Part shown: positions 1 through 7,212 of the stretch, piece after piece | How positions within the stretch are numbered: the first letter of the stretch is position 1 | How the letters are laid out: each line of letters opens with the position of its first letter | Assembly: GCA_002501205.1 (NCBI GenBank) | Contig: DLRW01000022.1 | Span: 10,515 to 74,514, forward strand | Direction: 5' to 3' | Origin: Flavobacteriales bacterium UBA7878 | Lineage (GTDB): Bacteria > Bacteroidota > Bacteroidia > Flavobacteriales > Schleiferiaceae | DNA: 64,000 nt | Position numbers and translations under genes: made by a program | Notes under the pieces: generated by a model | Told to the model about the DNA's origin: nothing | Database searches by the model: none | The model's input: only the letters and a program-made list of their open reading frames with translations

Positions 1-696
1 TTAGTGAAGGGCAGCGATTATAAATCTAAGTATAAGTCTTTGCTGCTCTTCGCAAAAGTGGAATTGAAAAAACAGCATGCTTCCGATGAGTCGACTAACT
101 CATACAGCCGCAAGAAAACAGTAAACCAGGATTTGGTGACTTATACCAAACTACTGCGTCCATTTGCTCGGAAAAAAGAAGTGCAGGAACAGTATCAAAA
201 AACCTTGAGTGTTCGCAATGAAGCGGTTTTGGCTGATTTGGTGGTGGTGATGGATCCCCATTGGGAAGTACCAGACTCCACCTGGAATTCGCTGGCTAAG
301 AAACCAAAGGCCTTTTACAAGGTCTATCCTTATTTGCGGAAAAACAACAAGCTAAAGGTCTTGGATGAGAAATACCGCAGCCGTGAATACTATGCCCAAA
401 GTATTTTGGAATACAGCCGCTATGCGAGCTATGATACCATTTCATTTATTCGCAGCGCTAAGGTTGATATTAAGCCCTATCCTGCCGAGGTCTTTTTCTT
501 TAGAGCACGAGATGAAGATGAAAAGCTCTGGAGATTATTGTATTTGGTGGTTGAGGATAAGGAAAGATTGAGTAGCGATTATGTATTGACTCAAGAGGGG
601 GAGACCTACAATGAGGATATTGCCGATATGGATGAAGTGATTAAAGATGCTTTAAAAGATATTAAGCTCTATGGTCGCGAGCGAGTGGTGGATTAA
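1..696 (+). CDS. Hypothetical protein, 5' end cut by window edge
   Basis: The reading frame is open from the first base and stops at a TAA at 694-696, so the true start probably lies upstream; a GTG at position 4 is the first possible start inside the window. The visible 231 residues are highly charged, rich in Lys, Glu, Asp and Tyr, without membrane segments or an obvious signal peptide. I recognise no domain. Its stop codon directly abuts the GTG start of the J-domain gene that follows, so the two are almost certainly co-transcribed and translationally coupled. Function unknown. Confidence 0.7.
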   Translation, partial: LVKGSDYKSKYKSLLLFAKVELKKQHASDESTNSYSRKKTVNQDLVTYTKLLRPFARKKEVQEQYQKTLSVRNEAVLADLVVVMDPHWEVPDSTWNSLAKKPKAFYKVYPYLRKNNKLKVLDEKYRSREYYAQSILEYSRYASYDTISFIRSAKVDIKPYPAEVFFFRARDEDEKLWRLLYLVVEDKERLSSDYVLTQEGETYNEDIADMDEVIKDALKDIKLYGRERVVD

Positions 697-1728
697 GTGG
701 AAGTGCTTGAAAAATACTACCGTGTTCTTGGCTTAGATGAGGATGCCACTTTTGCCGAGGTAAAGGTGGCCTATCGAAAGCAGGCCAAAAAGCTTCATCC
801 GCAGTTTAATAAAAGCCCAAGTGCTCAGGAGGATTTTGTGTTTCTTAATGAAGCTTATGAGTTTTTCCTGAATCAGAAGGCAAGGAAAAGCTCAAAGGCG
901 CAGAGGAGTGGGAAATCCTTAGAAATTAACGAGAAGGCTGACTCGGAATGGCAAGCAGAAGTGGAAAGAGCAAGAGAGCGTGCGGCTCAATTTGCGAAAA
1001 TGCCCTACGAGAATTTTGTGGAAAGCAGTTTTTACAAGACTACCGAATCTCTATCGGTGATTGCCGATTTTTTAAATATCAGTACTGCTTTCTTTCTGGT
1101 ATTTGGAGGGCCCTCGATTGGCTATTTATGGAAGGGTGTTTATGGCTTGGTGGGAGGCTTGATTTTAGTATTTGTCACTACTCCTCTTTGGGCTAAGGTT
1201 TTAATCCATAAACCAACTCGAATAGATTTTCTTGAACTAGGGAAGGCTATTCTTCAAGTCCTGGGAAGCAAGGTGCTATGGCTGTCATTGGCTTATCTAT
1301 TCAACTTCTTCATAATTGTGCGGATAGGCTTTAGAACCTTTATTCCGCTCTGGGGGCTTTTTGCTTTACTGGGGGGATTGATTGCCGGAATTTATGGTCT
1401 GGAAAGGAAACTAAAGAATTACAAATTGAAAGCTTGGTTATGGGGGCCAGCGATTCTGAACACCTTTCTTCTGTTAAACTTTAGTTTGAGTTCTCATCCG
1501 GTGGTAGAAAGCTATGCCTTTATACAAGGAGAGCAGAATCATCAATATGGTAGGCAAAAAACCACCTTTATTTATCTCGAGGGAGATCAATATGCTCAGT
1601 ATTGGGGGCCACGCTTGTTTTTTGATTACAAGGCTATGGAAGATGCTGATCTAATAAGCTATACCATAGAGCATGGTTTCTTTGGCCTAAGAGTAGTAAA
1701 GGCACACGAGTTTAAAAAGACGGATTGA
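697..1728 (+). CDS. J-domain-like membrane protein with HPQ in place of HPD
   Basis: A 343-residue protein with a GTG start immediately after the preceding stop. Residues 4-60 have the layout of a DnaJ N-terminal domain (YYRVLGLDEDAT, a basic helix II, then an aromatic-rich helix). The diagnostic HPD tripeptide that triggers Hsp70 ATPase is HPQ here (LHPQFN, about residues 34-39). After a charged linker (60-110), roughly residues 115-265 hold about five hydrophobic segments, followed by a soluble tail of about 75 residues. With HPD lost it is unlikely to act as a canonical Hsp70 co-chaperone; it may use the fold as a binding module at the membrane. Co-transcribed with the unknown gene upstream. 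Confidence 0.8.
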   Translation: MEVLEKYYRVLGLDEDATFAEVKVAYRKQAKKLHPQFNKSPSAQEDFVFLNEAYEFFLNQKARKSSKAQRSGKSLEINEKADSEWQAEVERARERAAQFAKMPYENFVESSFYKTTESLSVIADFLNISTAFFLVFGGPSIGYLWKGVYGLVGGLILVFVTTPLWAKVLIHKPTRIDFLELGKAILQVLGSKVLWLSLAYLFNFFIIVRIGFRTFIPLWGLFALLGGLIAGIYGLERKLKNYKLKAWLWGPAILNTFLLLNFSLSSHPVVESYAFIQGEQNHQYGRQKTTFIYLEGDQYAQYWGPRLFFDYKAMEDADLISYTIEHGFFGLRVVKAHEFKKTD

Positions 1729-1752
1729 CCCGATGGTCTTCAGGTCAATCCG
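1721..1752 (-). terminator. Rho-independent terminator of qorB
   Basis: A perfect 10-bp inverted repeat, CGGATTGACC (1721-1730) and GGTCAATCCG (1743-1752), with a 12-nt loop. Read on the minus strand the stem is followed by TCTTTTTAAA, as expected for an intrinsic terminator of the minus-strand gene ending at 1767. The left arm overlaps the stop codon of the plus-strand J-domain gene, so it may also limit plus-strand readthrough, although no T-run follows on that side. Confidence 0.75.
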
Positions 1753-1766
1753 CCGGATAAAAATGA

Positions 1767-2606
1767 TTAAGCCAAAGCTTCTTTAATGGCTACAGAATAG
1801 GGGGTAGTAGGACGAGCAATCAGTTTAGAGAGCATTTTACCATCATCAAAAAGATCGCCTTTAGAGGCACAAACATCCCAACTGGCTAAGCCTTCCGCAA
1901 AAGCATCAGGAATACCAAAGCTTTTCAGAGCCTGAGCAAAGTCGTTTTCAGCTAGGTTTTGGTAAGGGATGTCCTTGCCACTTTGTTTGGAGATTTCTTG
2001 CGCAAACTTACTTAAAGTGTAGGCCTCGTCGCCGGCTAGTTCATAGGTTTGTCCCTCATGACCTGCTTCGGTAAGTACTACTGCGGCGGCCTCAGCATAG
2101 TCAATGCGACTGGCAGAAGCAATTTTTCCGTCTGCGGCACTACCTATAAAAGCACCACCTTGTAAGGCACCGGGAATAGAGGCGGTATAGTTTTCGGTAT
2201 ACCAGCCATTGCGAAGAATGGTATAGCTAAGACCGGAAGACTTTAAGCGTAATTCGGTAGTGAGATGTTCTCCGGCTAAACTGATTTGAGAGCTGTCGGC
2301 GCGCAAAATACTGGTGTACACAATGCGCTTCACTTGAGCTTTTTCAGCGGCAGAAATTACATTCTTATGCTGACGAGCACGACTGCCAATTTCGTTCCCG
2401 GAAATCAGCAGTAAGGTTTCGATACCTTCTAGGGCCGAAGCTAATTCTTCCGGTTTTTCGTAGTCAAAGGCACGGGCTTCGATACCTTCAATTTTAGCTG
2501 GATTACGAACCAGGGCCACCAGATTACTGGCATCGGTTCTTTTCTTTAATTGCTCAATTACGTGGTTTCCTAATTGGCCGCTAGCGCCGGTGATTCCTAT
2601 TTTCAT
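1767..2606 (-). CDS. qorB: NAD(P)H:quinone oxidoreductase, QorB/NmrA-like SDR
   Basis: A 279-residue atypical short-chain dehydrogenase. The N-terminus carries the Rossmann glycine motif (GASGQLGNHVI), and the rest matches E. coli QorB (YtfG, 286 aa) closely, including VRNPAK, the LRNGWYTENY segment, GKIASA, and the C-terminal KGDLFDDGKMLSKLI segment. The family reduces quinones in the cytoplasm with NADPH. It is followed by its own terminator. Upstream lies an Rrf2-family regulator on the same strand, and a palindrome 16 bp upstream of the ATG is nearly identical to one in front of that regulator, so it is probably controlled by it and likely belongs to a redox or electrophile response. Confidence 0.93.
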   Translation of the reverse strand: MKIGITGASGQLGNHVIEQLKKRTDASNLVALVRNPAKIEGIEARAFDYEKPEELASALEGIETLLLISGNEIGSRARQHKNVISAAEKAQVKRIVYTSILRADSSQISLAGEHLTTELRLKSSGLSYTILRNGWYTENYTASIPGALQGGAFIGSAADGKIASASRIDYAEAAAVVLTEAGHEGQTYELAGDEAYTLSKFAQEISKQSGKDIPYQNLAENDFAQALKSFGIPDAFAEGLASWDVCASKGDLFDDGKMLSKLIARPTTPYSVAIKEALA

Positions 2607-2621
2607 GGATTTGTGATTTAT

Positions 2622-2641
2622 ATGTAATAAAAGTTGTTACA
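2622..2641. promoter_or_regulatory. Predicted Rrf2-type operator upstream of qorB
   Basis: Imperfect palindrome with outer parts ATGTAA and GTTACA. It aligns without gaps over 20 bp to the palindrome at 3101-3120 with three differences (T/C at position 7, TT/AA at positions 13-14). It lies 16 bp upstream of the qorB ATG, where a repressor would cover the promoter. Assignment to the adjacent regulator is inference from the shared sequence. Confidence 0.6.
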
Positions 2642-2660
2642 ATTTAGAGTAAAAAAAAGG

Positions 2661-3071
2661 CTAGTGAAACTCTGCTCTAAAGCTGGCGACACTATGCGTT
2701 TCTAATTCCTTTAGAAGTACCTGATCAATATCTTGATAGAGAACAGATAGTTTTTGATTTATTTGTTTGCCGATGGGGCAATCGGGGCTGGGTTGGGCAT
2801 GGCGTTTTCCTAAAACTTCGGAGTTTTTAACGGCTAAATAAATAGCAGCTAAGCTTATTTTCTGCGGATCCTTAGCCAGGGTACTGCCGCCGTTTTTTCC
2901 TTTACGACTTTGCACCAAGCCCGCTTCATGTAAAACAATAAGCTCTTTGCGCACTACAACCGGATTCACATTAAGGCTACCGGCAATCCATTCCGAGCTT
3001 AACCACTCACCCGGACTATCGGCCAGGAGGGTTAAAATGTGAAGGGCGCTTGCAAATCGAGTGTTGTTCAT
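2661..3071 (-). CDS. Rrf2 family transcriptional regulator
   Basis: A 136-residue winged-helix regulator. The N-terminal half follows the Rrf2 pattern: hydrophobic helix (RFASALHILTLLAD), the SSEWIAGSLNVNPVVVRKEL recognition region, and a wing segment RKGKNGGSTLA. A single Cys lies in SPDCPIGK near residue 98, so a three-Cys Fe-S cluster is unlikely and a YwnA-like thiol or ligand sensor is more plausible. It is encoded upstream of qorB on the same strand with a 54-bp gap, probably as one unit with an extra operator in between. Its own promoter (TTG, 19 bp, TACCTTTG on the minus strand) overlaps the palindrome at 3099-3123, which suggests autorepression. Confidence 0.9.
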   Translation of the reverse strand: MNNTRFASALHILTLLADSPGEWLSSEWIAGSLNVNPVVVRKELIVLHEAGLVQSRKGKNGGSTLAKDPQKISLAAIYLAVKNSEVLGKRHAQPSPDCPIGKQINQKLSVLYQDIDQVLLKELETHSVASFRAEFH

Positions 3072-3079
3072 AGAGGGTA

Positions 3080-3109
3080 CAAAGGTATGTTATTTTTTAA
3101 ATGTAACAA
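3080..3109 (-). promoter_or_regulatory. Promoter of the Rrf2 regulator gene
   Basis: On the minus strand TTG (3107-3109) and TACCTTTG (3080-3087) are separated by 19 bp, matching the Bacteroidota -33/-7 consensus. The -7 element ends 8 bp before the ATG at 3071, so the leader must be only a few bases. The -33 TTG sits inside the central spacer of the palindrome at 3099-3123. Confidence 0.65.
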
Positions 3110-3123
3110 AAGAAGTTACATTT
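3099..3123. promoter_or_regulatory. Predicted Rrf2 operator (autoregulatory)
   Basis: Perfect inverted repeat with 9-bp arms AAATGTAAC and GTTACATTT and a 7-bp spacer. It overlaps the -33 element of the regulator promoter and shares its 20-bp core with the palindrome in front of qorB. Two matching copies, each upstream of one of two neighbouring genes, are good evidence for a shared binding site. Confidence 0.7.
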
Positions 3124-3275
3124 AATTCTTTGCTGGATAGTTTCATGCTTTTGACAGAGAGAAACCGTAGGCTAAGTAGTTTATTTGGTTGATTGCATTA
3201 TTCATTAGAGGAATAGTTTTTGATTCAAATCCAGTTCTATAATTTTCATATTTACAGCAGAATAATTTCTTCAAG

Positions 3276-3773
3276 ATGAACTCCGACTTAAAAAGGAATC
3301 TTCGGATTTTAAGTGATCATTTCGATTGGCGATTAAGTTTCCAAGGAAACGATCTCCATTTGGAACGCGGTGATCTTGTTATCCAATTAAAGGAAAAACG
3401 ACCTTCCCATATAGACTTGAGCTATATGAACTCTGCCGGAGAACATTTTTTAAATATCCCGGGAGCTGAGGTTTATGATATAATCCTCCAGTTATTTCAC
3501 GCTACTACAGAGGGGGTTTTGGAGCGTCGTACGGCTAAGGTTTTGGAAGTAGCAGATTGGCTAAATGAAGAGGGGGACTTCTTTTTGGATAAATTAAAGC
3601 AGCTAGTTCTGGATTCACCTCAAGGTTACCATCATTTAGGAGGAAACCGCATTTTAGCGGAATATCTTAATGGGATATTAATTTTAACCGACGATCTCAA
3701 TTATTTCAAATCCAATGTGCTTTCCGTTCAGAATATGAAAGAATTGGAGCACTTAATTACGACTTATGAATAG
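3276..3773 (+). CDS. Hypothetical protein
   Basis: A 165-residue soluble protein without signal peptide or membrane segment; no family recognised. The first 70 residues look like mixed beta strands (WRLSFQGNDLHLERGDLVIQL), the rest like helices. It overlaps the next gene by 8 bp, indicating co-transcription and translational coupling with the zinc-ribbon protein. The start is the first ATG of the frame. Confidence 0.75.
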   Translation: MNSDLKRNLRILSDHFDWRLSFQGNDLHLERGDLVIQLKEKRPSHIDLSYMNSAGEHFLNIPGAEVYDIILQLFHATTEGVLERRTAKVLEVADWLNEEGDFFLDKLKQLVLDSPQGYHHLGGNRILAEYLNGILILTDDLNYFKSNVLSVQNMKELEHLITTYE

Positions 3774-4356
3774 ATTCCAAGATCAAGGCTATAAGCTGTA
3801 TCATTTTGAGGATGAGATTTTTGTAGCCTGTCCTAACTGCGAGGAAAGGGCGGTGGTGAATATCGAGAATCCTCGATTAGAAACTCGCCATGGTACTCTG
3901 AATTGCTCTTTCTCTCTGGATGGTCGTGAACTTCGATATCGCATGGAATTGAAATGCAATTGTCCGGATTGTGGTGCTCGCATTGAACGCCACCTAGATA
4001 ATGTGAAGGAGCGCCAAGAGGAAATTGCTGTTCGCTGTGATGAATGTGAAAATACTCAGTCCTATAAGCCACGCTTTATATCCTATGAATGCGGCTATCC
4101 GGATTCAGGATTGCCCAGTGATCCCTATTACAATCTTCCTTTATGGATGCATTTAGAACTTAAGGACAATGTGCTTTGGGCCTATAATTACCGACATCTG
4201 GATTATTTAAAAAGCTATGTGTCGGCTGGTCTGAGGGAAAGAAAACCGCATGGCGTTTATTGGATGACCATGCTCGAAAGACTGCCAGACTGGATGAAAT
4301 CCGCTAAGAATCGGGAAGCAGTGCTTAAGGGTTTTGATAAATTGCTTCGGATCTAA
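3766..4356 (+). CDS. Zinc-ribbon protein of unknown function
   Basis: A 196-residue protein with three CxxC pairs: CPNC (about residues 22-25), the CNCPDC cluster (about 64-69) and CDEC (about 91-94). These can form one or two treble-clef or zinc-ribbon sites. Between and after them lie beta-rich segments and a C-terminal helical part (KPHGVYWMTMLERLPDWM). No membrane segment or signal peptide. It overlaps the upstream hypothetical gene by 8 bp. Proteins like this are sometimes labelled TFIIB-type zinc-ribbon proteins; no enzymatic residues are apparent. Nucleic-acid or protein binding is possible but unproven. Confidence 0.75.
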   Translation: MNRFQDQGYKLYHFEDEIFVACPNCEERAVVNIENPRLETRHGTLNCSFSLDGRELRYRMELKCNCPDCGARIERHLDNVKERQEEIAVRCDECENTQSYKPRFISYECGYPDSGLPSDPYYNLPLWMHLELKDNVLWAYNYRHLDYLKSYVSAGLRERKPHGVYWMTMLERLPDWMKSAKNREAVLKGFDKLLRI

Positions 4357-4566
4357 TTGAAGCACTCCAATTCCATCGCTTAATTAAATGGACCTACTCT
4401 ACCGTACTATTCCTTTATTGGGGGATCAGGAAAAGGCGGCGATATACGATCAGAATGGAACCTTGGTCTTTAACTATTGGAAGGTCCCAATTTTACAGGT
4501 ACGAAGATATTTTTAGACTGCAATAGGCCCCTTTTATCGAGTTAGATAGCATTCCCTAGAAAGTAA

Positions 4567-4601
4567 AAAGCAGGAATCGATCCATTGCCTGTTCCTGCTT
4601 T
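4567..4601 (-). terminator. Terminator of the GNAT gene
   Basis: Perfect 10-bp stem AAAGCAGGAA (4567-4576) and TTCCTGCTTT (4592-4601) with a 15-nt loop. On the minus strand it is followed by a T-rich stretch (TTTACTTTC). It lies 23 bp past the stop of the GNAT gene. Confidence 0.7.
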
Positions 4602-4624
4602 CTGTGCAATGCGTTTGCATTTAG

Positions 4625-5182
4625 CTATTCACGCCAATGTTCTTCTTTATTTAACTCATGAGAACAAAGGATATGACCTTTTGGCTTTTCGGCTATTTCG
4701 CCTTTTAAACTCTGAACCATCCAGGCATTGGCAAATTCGGCCGGAATGGGGTAAGGAGCCTGGAAGCCCATGGCACCCGCATCAGGTATAAAACCATGTT
4801 TGGGATAGTAGTCCATGTGTCCGAGCACGAATAGTAATTCCGAGCCCATAGCCTTTAATCTTTGAACACCCGCTTGGATGAGTAAAGCTCCTATGCCTTG
4901 CTTTTGGTATTTAGGAACTATTGCCAGTGGGGCCAGGATATGAAGCAAAGGCTGATTGCTTGCTCGATTATCTAGATAGACCCGCGTAAAAAGAATATGA
5001 CCAATCGCCTTATTCCCATCAAAAGCCAATAATGAGAGTAAAGGTTTTGCCGAGGGGTCCTCTAAAAGGTCGGCACATAATTGAGCTTCTTTGGGATATC
5101 CAAAAGCAAGCTCCTCAACCCGCATTATATCTTGGAAATCTTCATTTTGACTTTCGCGTATGTATATTTTATTAGTTAACAT
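4625..5182 (-). CDS. GNAT family N-acetyltransferase, YhbS-like
   Basis: A 185-residue acetyltransferase of the GNAT superfamily. Strand 4 and the acetyl-CoA pyrophosphate loop are visible in LAPLAIVPKYQKQGIGALLIQAG (Q-x-x-G-I-G near residues 94-99). The following VLGHMDYYPKHGFIPDAGAMG segment is typical of the YhbS type (conserved YYPKxGF). It transfers an acetyl group from acetyl-CoA to an unknown amine substrate in the cytoplasm. Monocistronic, with its own terminator downstream. The start ATG is the first in frame and agrees with the beginning of the GNAT fold. Confidence 0.88.
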   Translation of the reverse strand: MLTNKIYIRESQNEDFQDIMRVEELAFGYPKEAQLCADLLEDPSAKPLLSLLAFDGNKAIGHILFTRVYLDNRASNQPLLHILAPLAIVPKYQKQGIGALLIQAGVQRLKAMGSELLFVLGHMDYYPKHGFIPDAGAMGFQAPYPIPAEFANAWMVQSLKGEIAEKPKGHILCSHELNKEEHWRE

Positions 5183-5516
5183 GATTAAATGTATTAAGCT
5201 GCTCCCATTCCCTTGAATGAAAGCAATAGACCGATTGGATCGATCACTGTATTACTACTATTGAAAAAGAGGGTCTGCGTCAGGGCCGAATTAGCCTGAA
5301 GACCATGAATGTATTTGCGACAGCTTGAGGGAAGTCAAGAATTAAAAGCTTCCGCTTAGAAGCTGTCTATACTACCGAGGTTCGGTGAATGAAACTAGAT
5401 GTCTTAATCATGCCCTGCAAATTTAAGGGCTAATTGCTTAAGCATAGCTTTTGGAACTAAGTTTTAGCATCCTAAATTGCAAGGAATAGAATATTAGACT
5501 TCAGAGTTGTAGACTT
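5183..5516. other. Intergenic region without a supported gene
   Basis: 334 bp between the divergent GNAT and NTF2-like genes. I see no frame with convincing coding potential longer than about 33 codons. A stop-free plus-strand frame at 5230-5328 has protein-like composition but no start context and may be a gene remnant. A 6-bp hairpin (AGCTTC 5347-5352, GAAGCT 5359-5364) is present without a T-run. Both flanking promoters must lie here, but no perfect TAnnTTTG element was found. Confidence 0.6.
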
Positions 5517-5897
5517 ATGAAATTCACCAAAACAGTCGATTGCGGCAATTCTCCCAAGCGCGAGTTTTTAAAGGAGCTTAGTCGGCTTTTCGCAGCTTAT
5601 GAAATTGATCAAGCCATGAGCTATATGGACGAAGATATCCACTGGACTTTGGTGGGAGACCAGGCCATTAGCGGTAGAGAAAATTTCGCGGCGGCACTTC
5701 GGGAGCATAGCGACAATAAGGTGAAGGAGCTGATTATTCACAGTATTATTACTCACGGAAAGGAAGCTGCAGTTTATGGTGAAATGTTAATGAAGAATGG
5801 GCAGCATTTTGTCTTTGCTGACATTTACACTTTTAAAAGTGCGAAAGGAGATAAGGTGAAGTCCATCGTTTCCTTCGTACAATTGAAGAATTCCTAA
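5517..5897 (+). CDS. NTF2-like (SnoaL-type) protein
   Basis: A 126-residue protein with the cone-shaped NTF2-like layout: N-terminal helices (REFLKELSRLFAAYEIDQAMSYM), then DEDIHWTLVGDQAISGRENFAAAL, then alternating strands with a C-terminal DIYTFKSAKGDKVKSIVSFVQL. The acidic and aromatic residues at the start of the pocket (DEDIHW) are typical of the SnoaL-like group, which holds enzymes and non-catalytic ligand binders alike. No signal peptide. Substrate unknown. It lies 20 bp upstream of the DUF2007 gene and may be co-transcribed with it. Confidence 0.85.
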   Translation: MKFTKTVDCGNSPKREFLKELSRLFAAYEIDQAMSYMDEDIHWTLVGDQAISGRENFAAALREHSDNKVKELIIHSIITHGKEAAVYGEMLMKNGQHFVFADIYTFKSAKGDKVKSIVSFVQLKNS

Positions 5898-5917
5898 TTT
5901 AAAGCCAAACAGTCCTA

Positions 5918-6349
5918 ATGGAGCTGATTACCGTAAGGAGTTTCGAAAAAGCCATTGAAGCGCATATGGTCAAAAGCCGGCTGGAGAGTGAGGGGATTCC
6001 GGTTTATCTCTTTGATGAACATACAGTCGGTCTAAATCCGCTTTTTAACCTTTCGGTGGATGGGATTAAATTAAAGGTCCATCCACAAGATGTGGAGCTG
6101 GCTCAAGAGATTATTGAGGACTTTATTCATGCACCTCATGAAAACTCAGAGGGAGAGCCTTTGCTCTGCAGTGAATGTGGTTCAGCAGATTTCTATGAAT
6201 CCTATCAGTCCATGAAAGGGAGAAAGGGATTTTTATCCATTATCGTATCTTTCTTATTAGGGGTTTATCCTATTTATTACCGCACTGTCATTAAGTGCAA
6301 GTCTTGCGGCAATGAGATGGAAATTCAGCATCAGGAGTCAGAAAATTGA
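5918..6349 (+). CDS. DUF2007 protein with C-terminal zinc ribbon
   Basis: A 143-residue protein. Residues 1-70 match the DUF2007 (putative signal transducing protein) pattern: ITVRSFEKAIEAHMVKSRLESEGIPVYL followed by GIKLKVHPQDVELAQEII. The C-terminal half carries two Cys pairs, CSEC (about 82-85) and CKSC (about 128-131), around a hydrophobic stretch (FLSIIVSFLLGVYPIYY), which could be a membrane anchor or a buried core inside a zinc ribbon. DUF2007 has an ACT-like ferredoxin fold; its role is unknown. Confidence 0.85.
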   Translation: MELITVRSFEKAIEAHMVKSRLESEGIPVYLFDEHTVGLNPLFNLSVDGIKLKVHPQDVELAQEIIEDFIHAPHENSEGEPLLCSECGSADFYESYQSMKGRKGFLSIIVSFLLGVYPIYYRTVIKCKSCGNEMEIQHQESEN

Positions 6350-6517
6350 TCCAGCTAAAAATTCTCAAAAAATTAGTTTAAGGGACTTGGAAGGCTATTC
6401 AAGGTATTAGTCTGCGATGTACATTTAAGTAAGCAATCAATTTGCTTCCTTATTGGGCGAATTTGCAAAATCCGGTTCGGAATTTATTGATTGTGAGACT
6501 AATTGCTCTTCATTTTA

Positions 6518-7117
6518 ATGATACACCCTCATACTGAGCTGAAATTTATCAGCGCCGAGGTAGGCTACGGAGTGGTAGCTACGCAATTTATTCCGGCCGG
6601 AACCATAACCTGGGTTTTAGATAAGCTGGATCGCGAATTCAGTCCGGCTGAATTTCAGGCCCTGGAGCCAATTTATCAAAACATCTTAGACACTTATACC
6701 TTTCGCAATAATCAGGGGAATCTGGTTTTGTGCTGGGATAATGGTCGTTTCGTTAATCACAGTTTTAATTCCAACTGCCTAACTACAGCCTACGATTTTG
6801 AAATCGCCATTCGCGATATCCAGTCAGGTGAGCAGCTAACGGACGATTATGGTTATTTAAATATACCTTATCCCTTTCGGGGCTATGATGAAGGTACTCG
6901 ACGCAAAACGGTCTATCCAGATGATCTACTCAAGTACTATAAGGTTTGGGATAATAAGATTAAGAAGGTCTTTCCACGGATCCTGAAATTGGATCAGGCT
7001 TTAAAGTCGGTGATGAATCCGAAAACCTGGGAATTGGTAGAAAAAGTGGTTAATGGTGAAGTGGAAATGGACTCTATTCTTAGTAATTACTACCAAGATA
7101 GTCATGAAAAGGCCTAA
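6518..7117 (+). CDS. SET domain-containing protein
   Basis: A 199-residue protein with the signature of a SET lysine methyltransferase: N-terminal GYGVVATQFIPAGTITWVLD (the conserved G-x-G-V-x-A segment), GRFVNHSFNSNC (the RFxNHSxxxNC motif that binds S-adenosylmethionine) and a DYGYL motif after EQLTD, which supplies the catalytic-site Tyr. The C-terminal 70 residues are helical and lack the usual post-SET cysteine cluster. The ATG at 6518 is preferred over an in-frame TTG at 6503. Predicted SAM-dependent protein lysine methyltransferase in the cytoplasm, target unknown. No partner gene is evident. Confidence 0.85.
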   Translation: MIHPHTELKFISAEVGYGVVATQFIPAGTITWVLDKLDREFSPAEFQALEPIYQNILDTYTFRNNQGNLVLCWDNGRFVNHSFNSNCLTTAYDFEIAIRDIQSGEQLTDDYGYLNIPYPFRGYDEGTRRKTVYPDDLLKYYKVWDNKIKKVFPRILKLDQALKSVMNPKTWELVEKVVNGEVEMDSILSNYYQDSHEKA

Positions 7118-7181
7118 GTAATTTTGGGCTTTGGAAACGGATTCCGCATTTGGTACCAATCAATTAAAGTCTGAACTGGCC

Positions 7182-7189
7182 TAAGTTTG
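7182..7189 (+). promoter_or_regulatory. -7 promoter element TAAGTTTG
   Basis: Perfect match to TAnnTTTG, 23 bp upstream of the ATG at 7213. No TTG lies at the preferred upstream distance, so the -33 region is weak or absent. Confidence 0.5.
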
Positions 7190-7212
7190 CGCTTCACCAA
7201 CAAACAGCCCTC

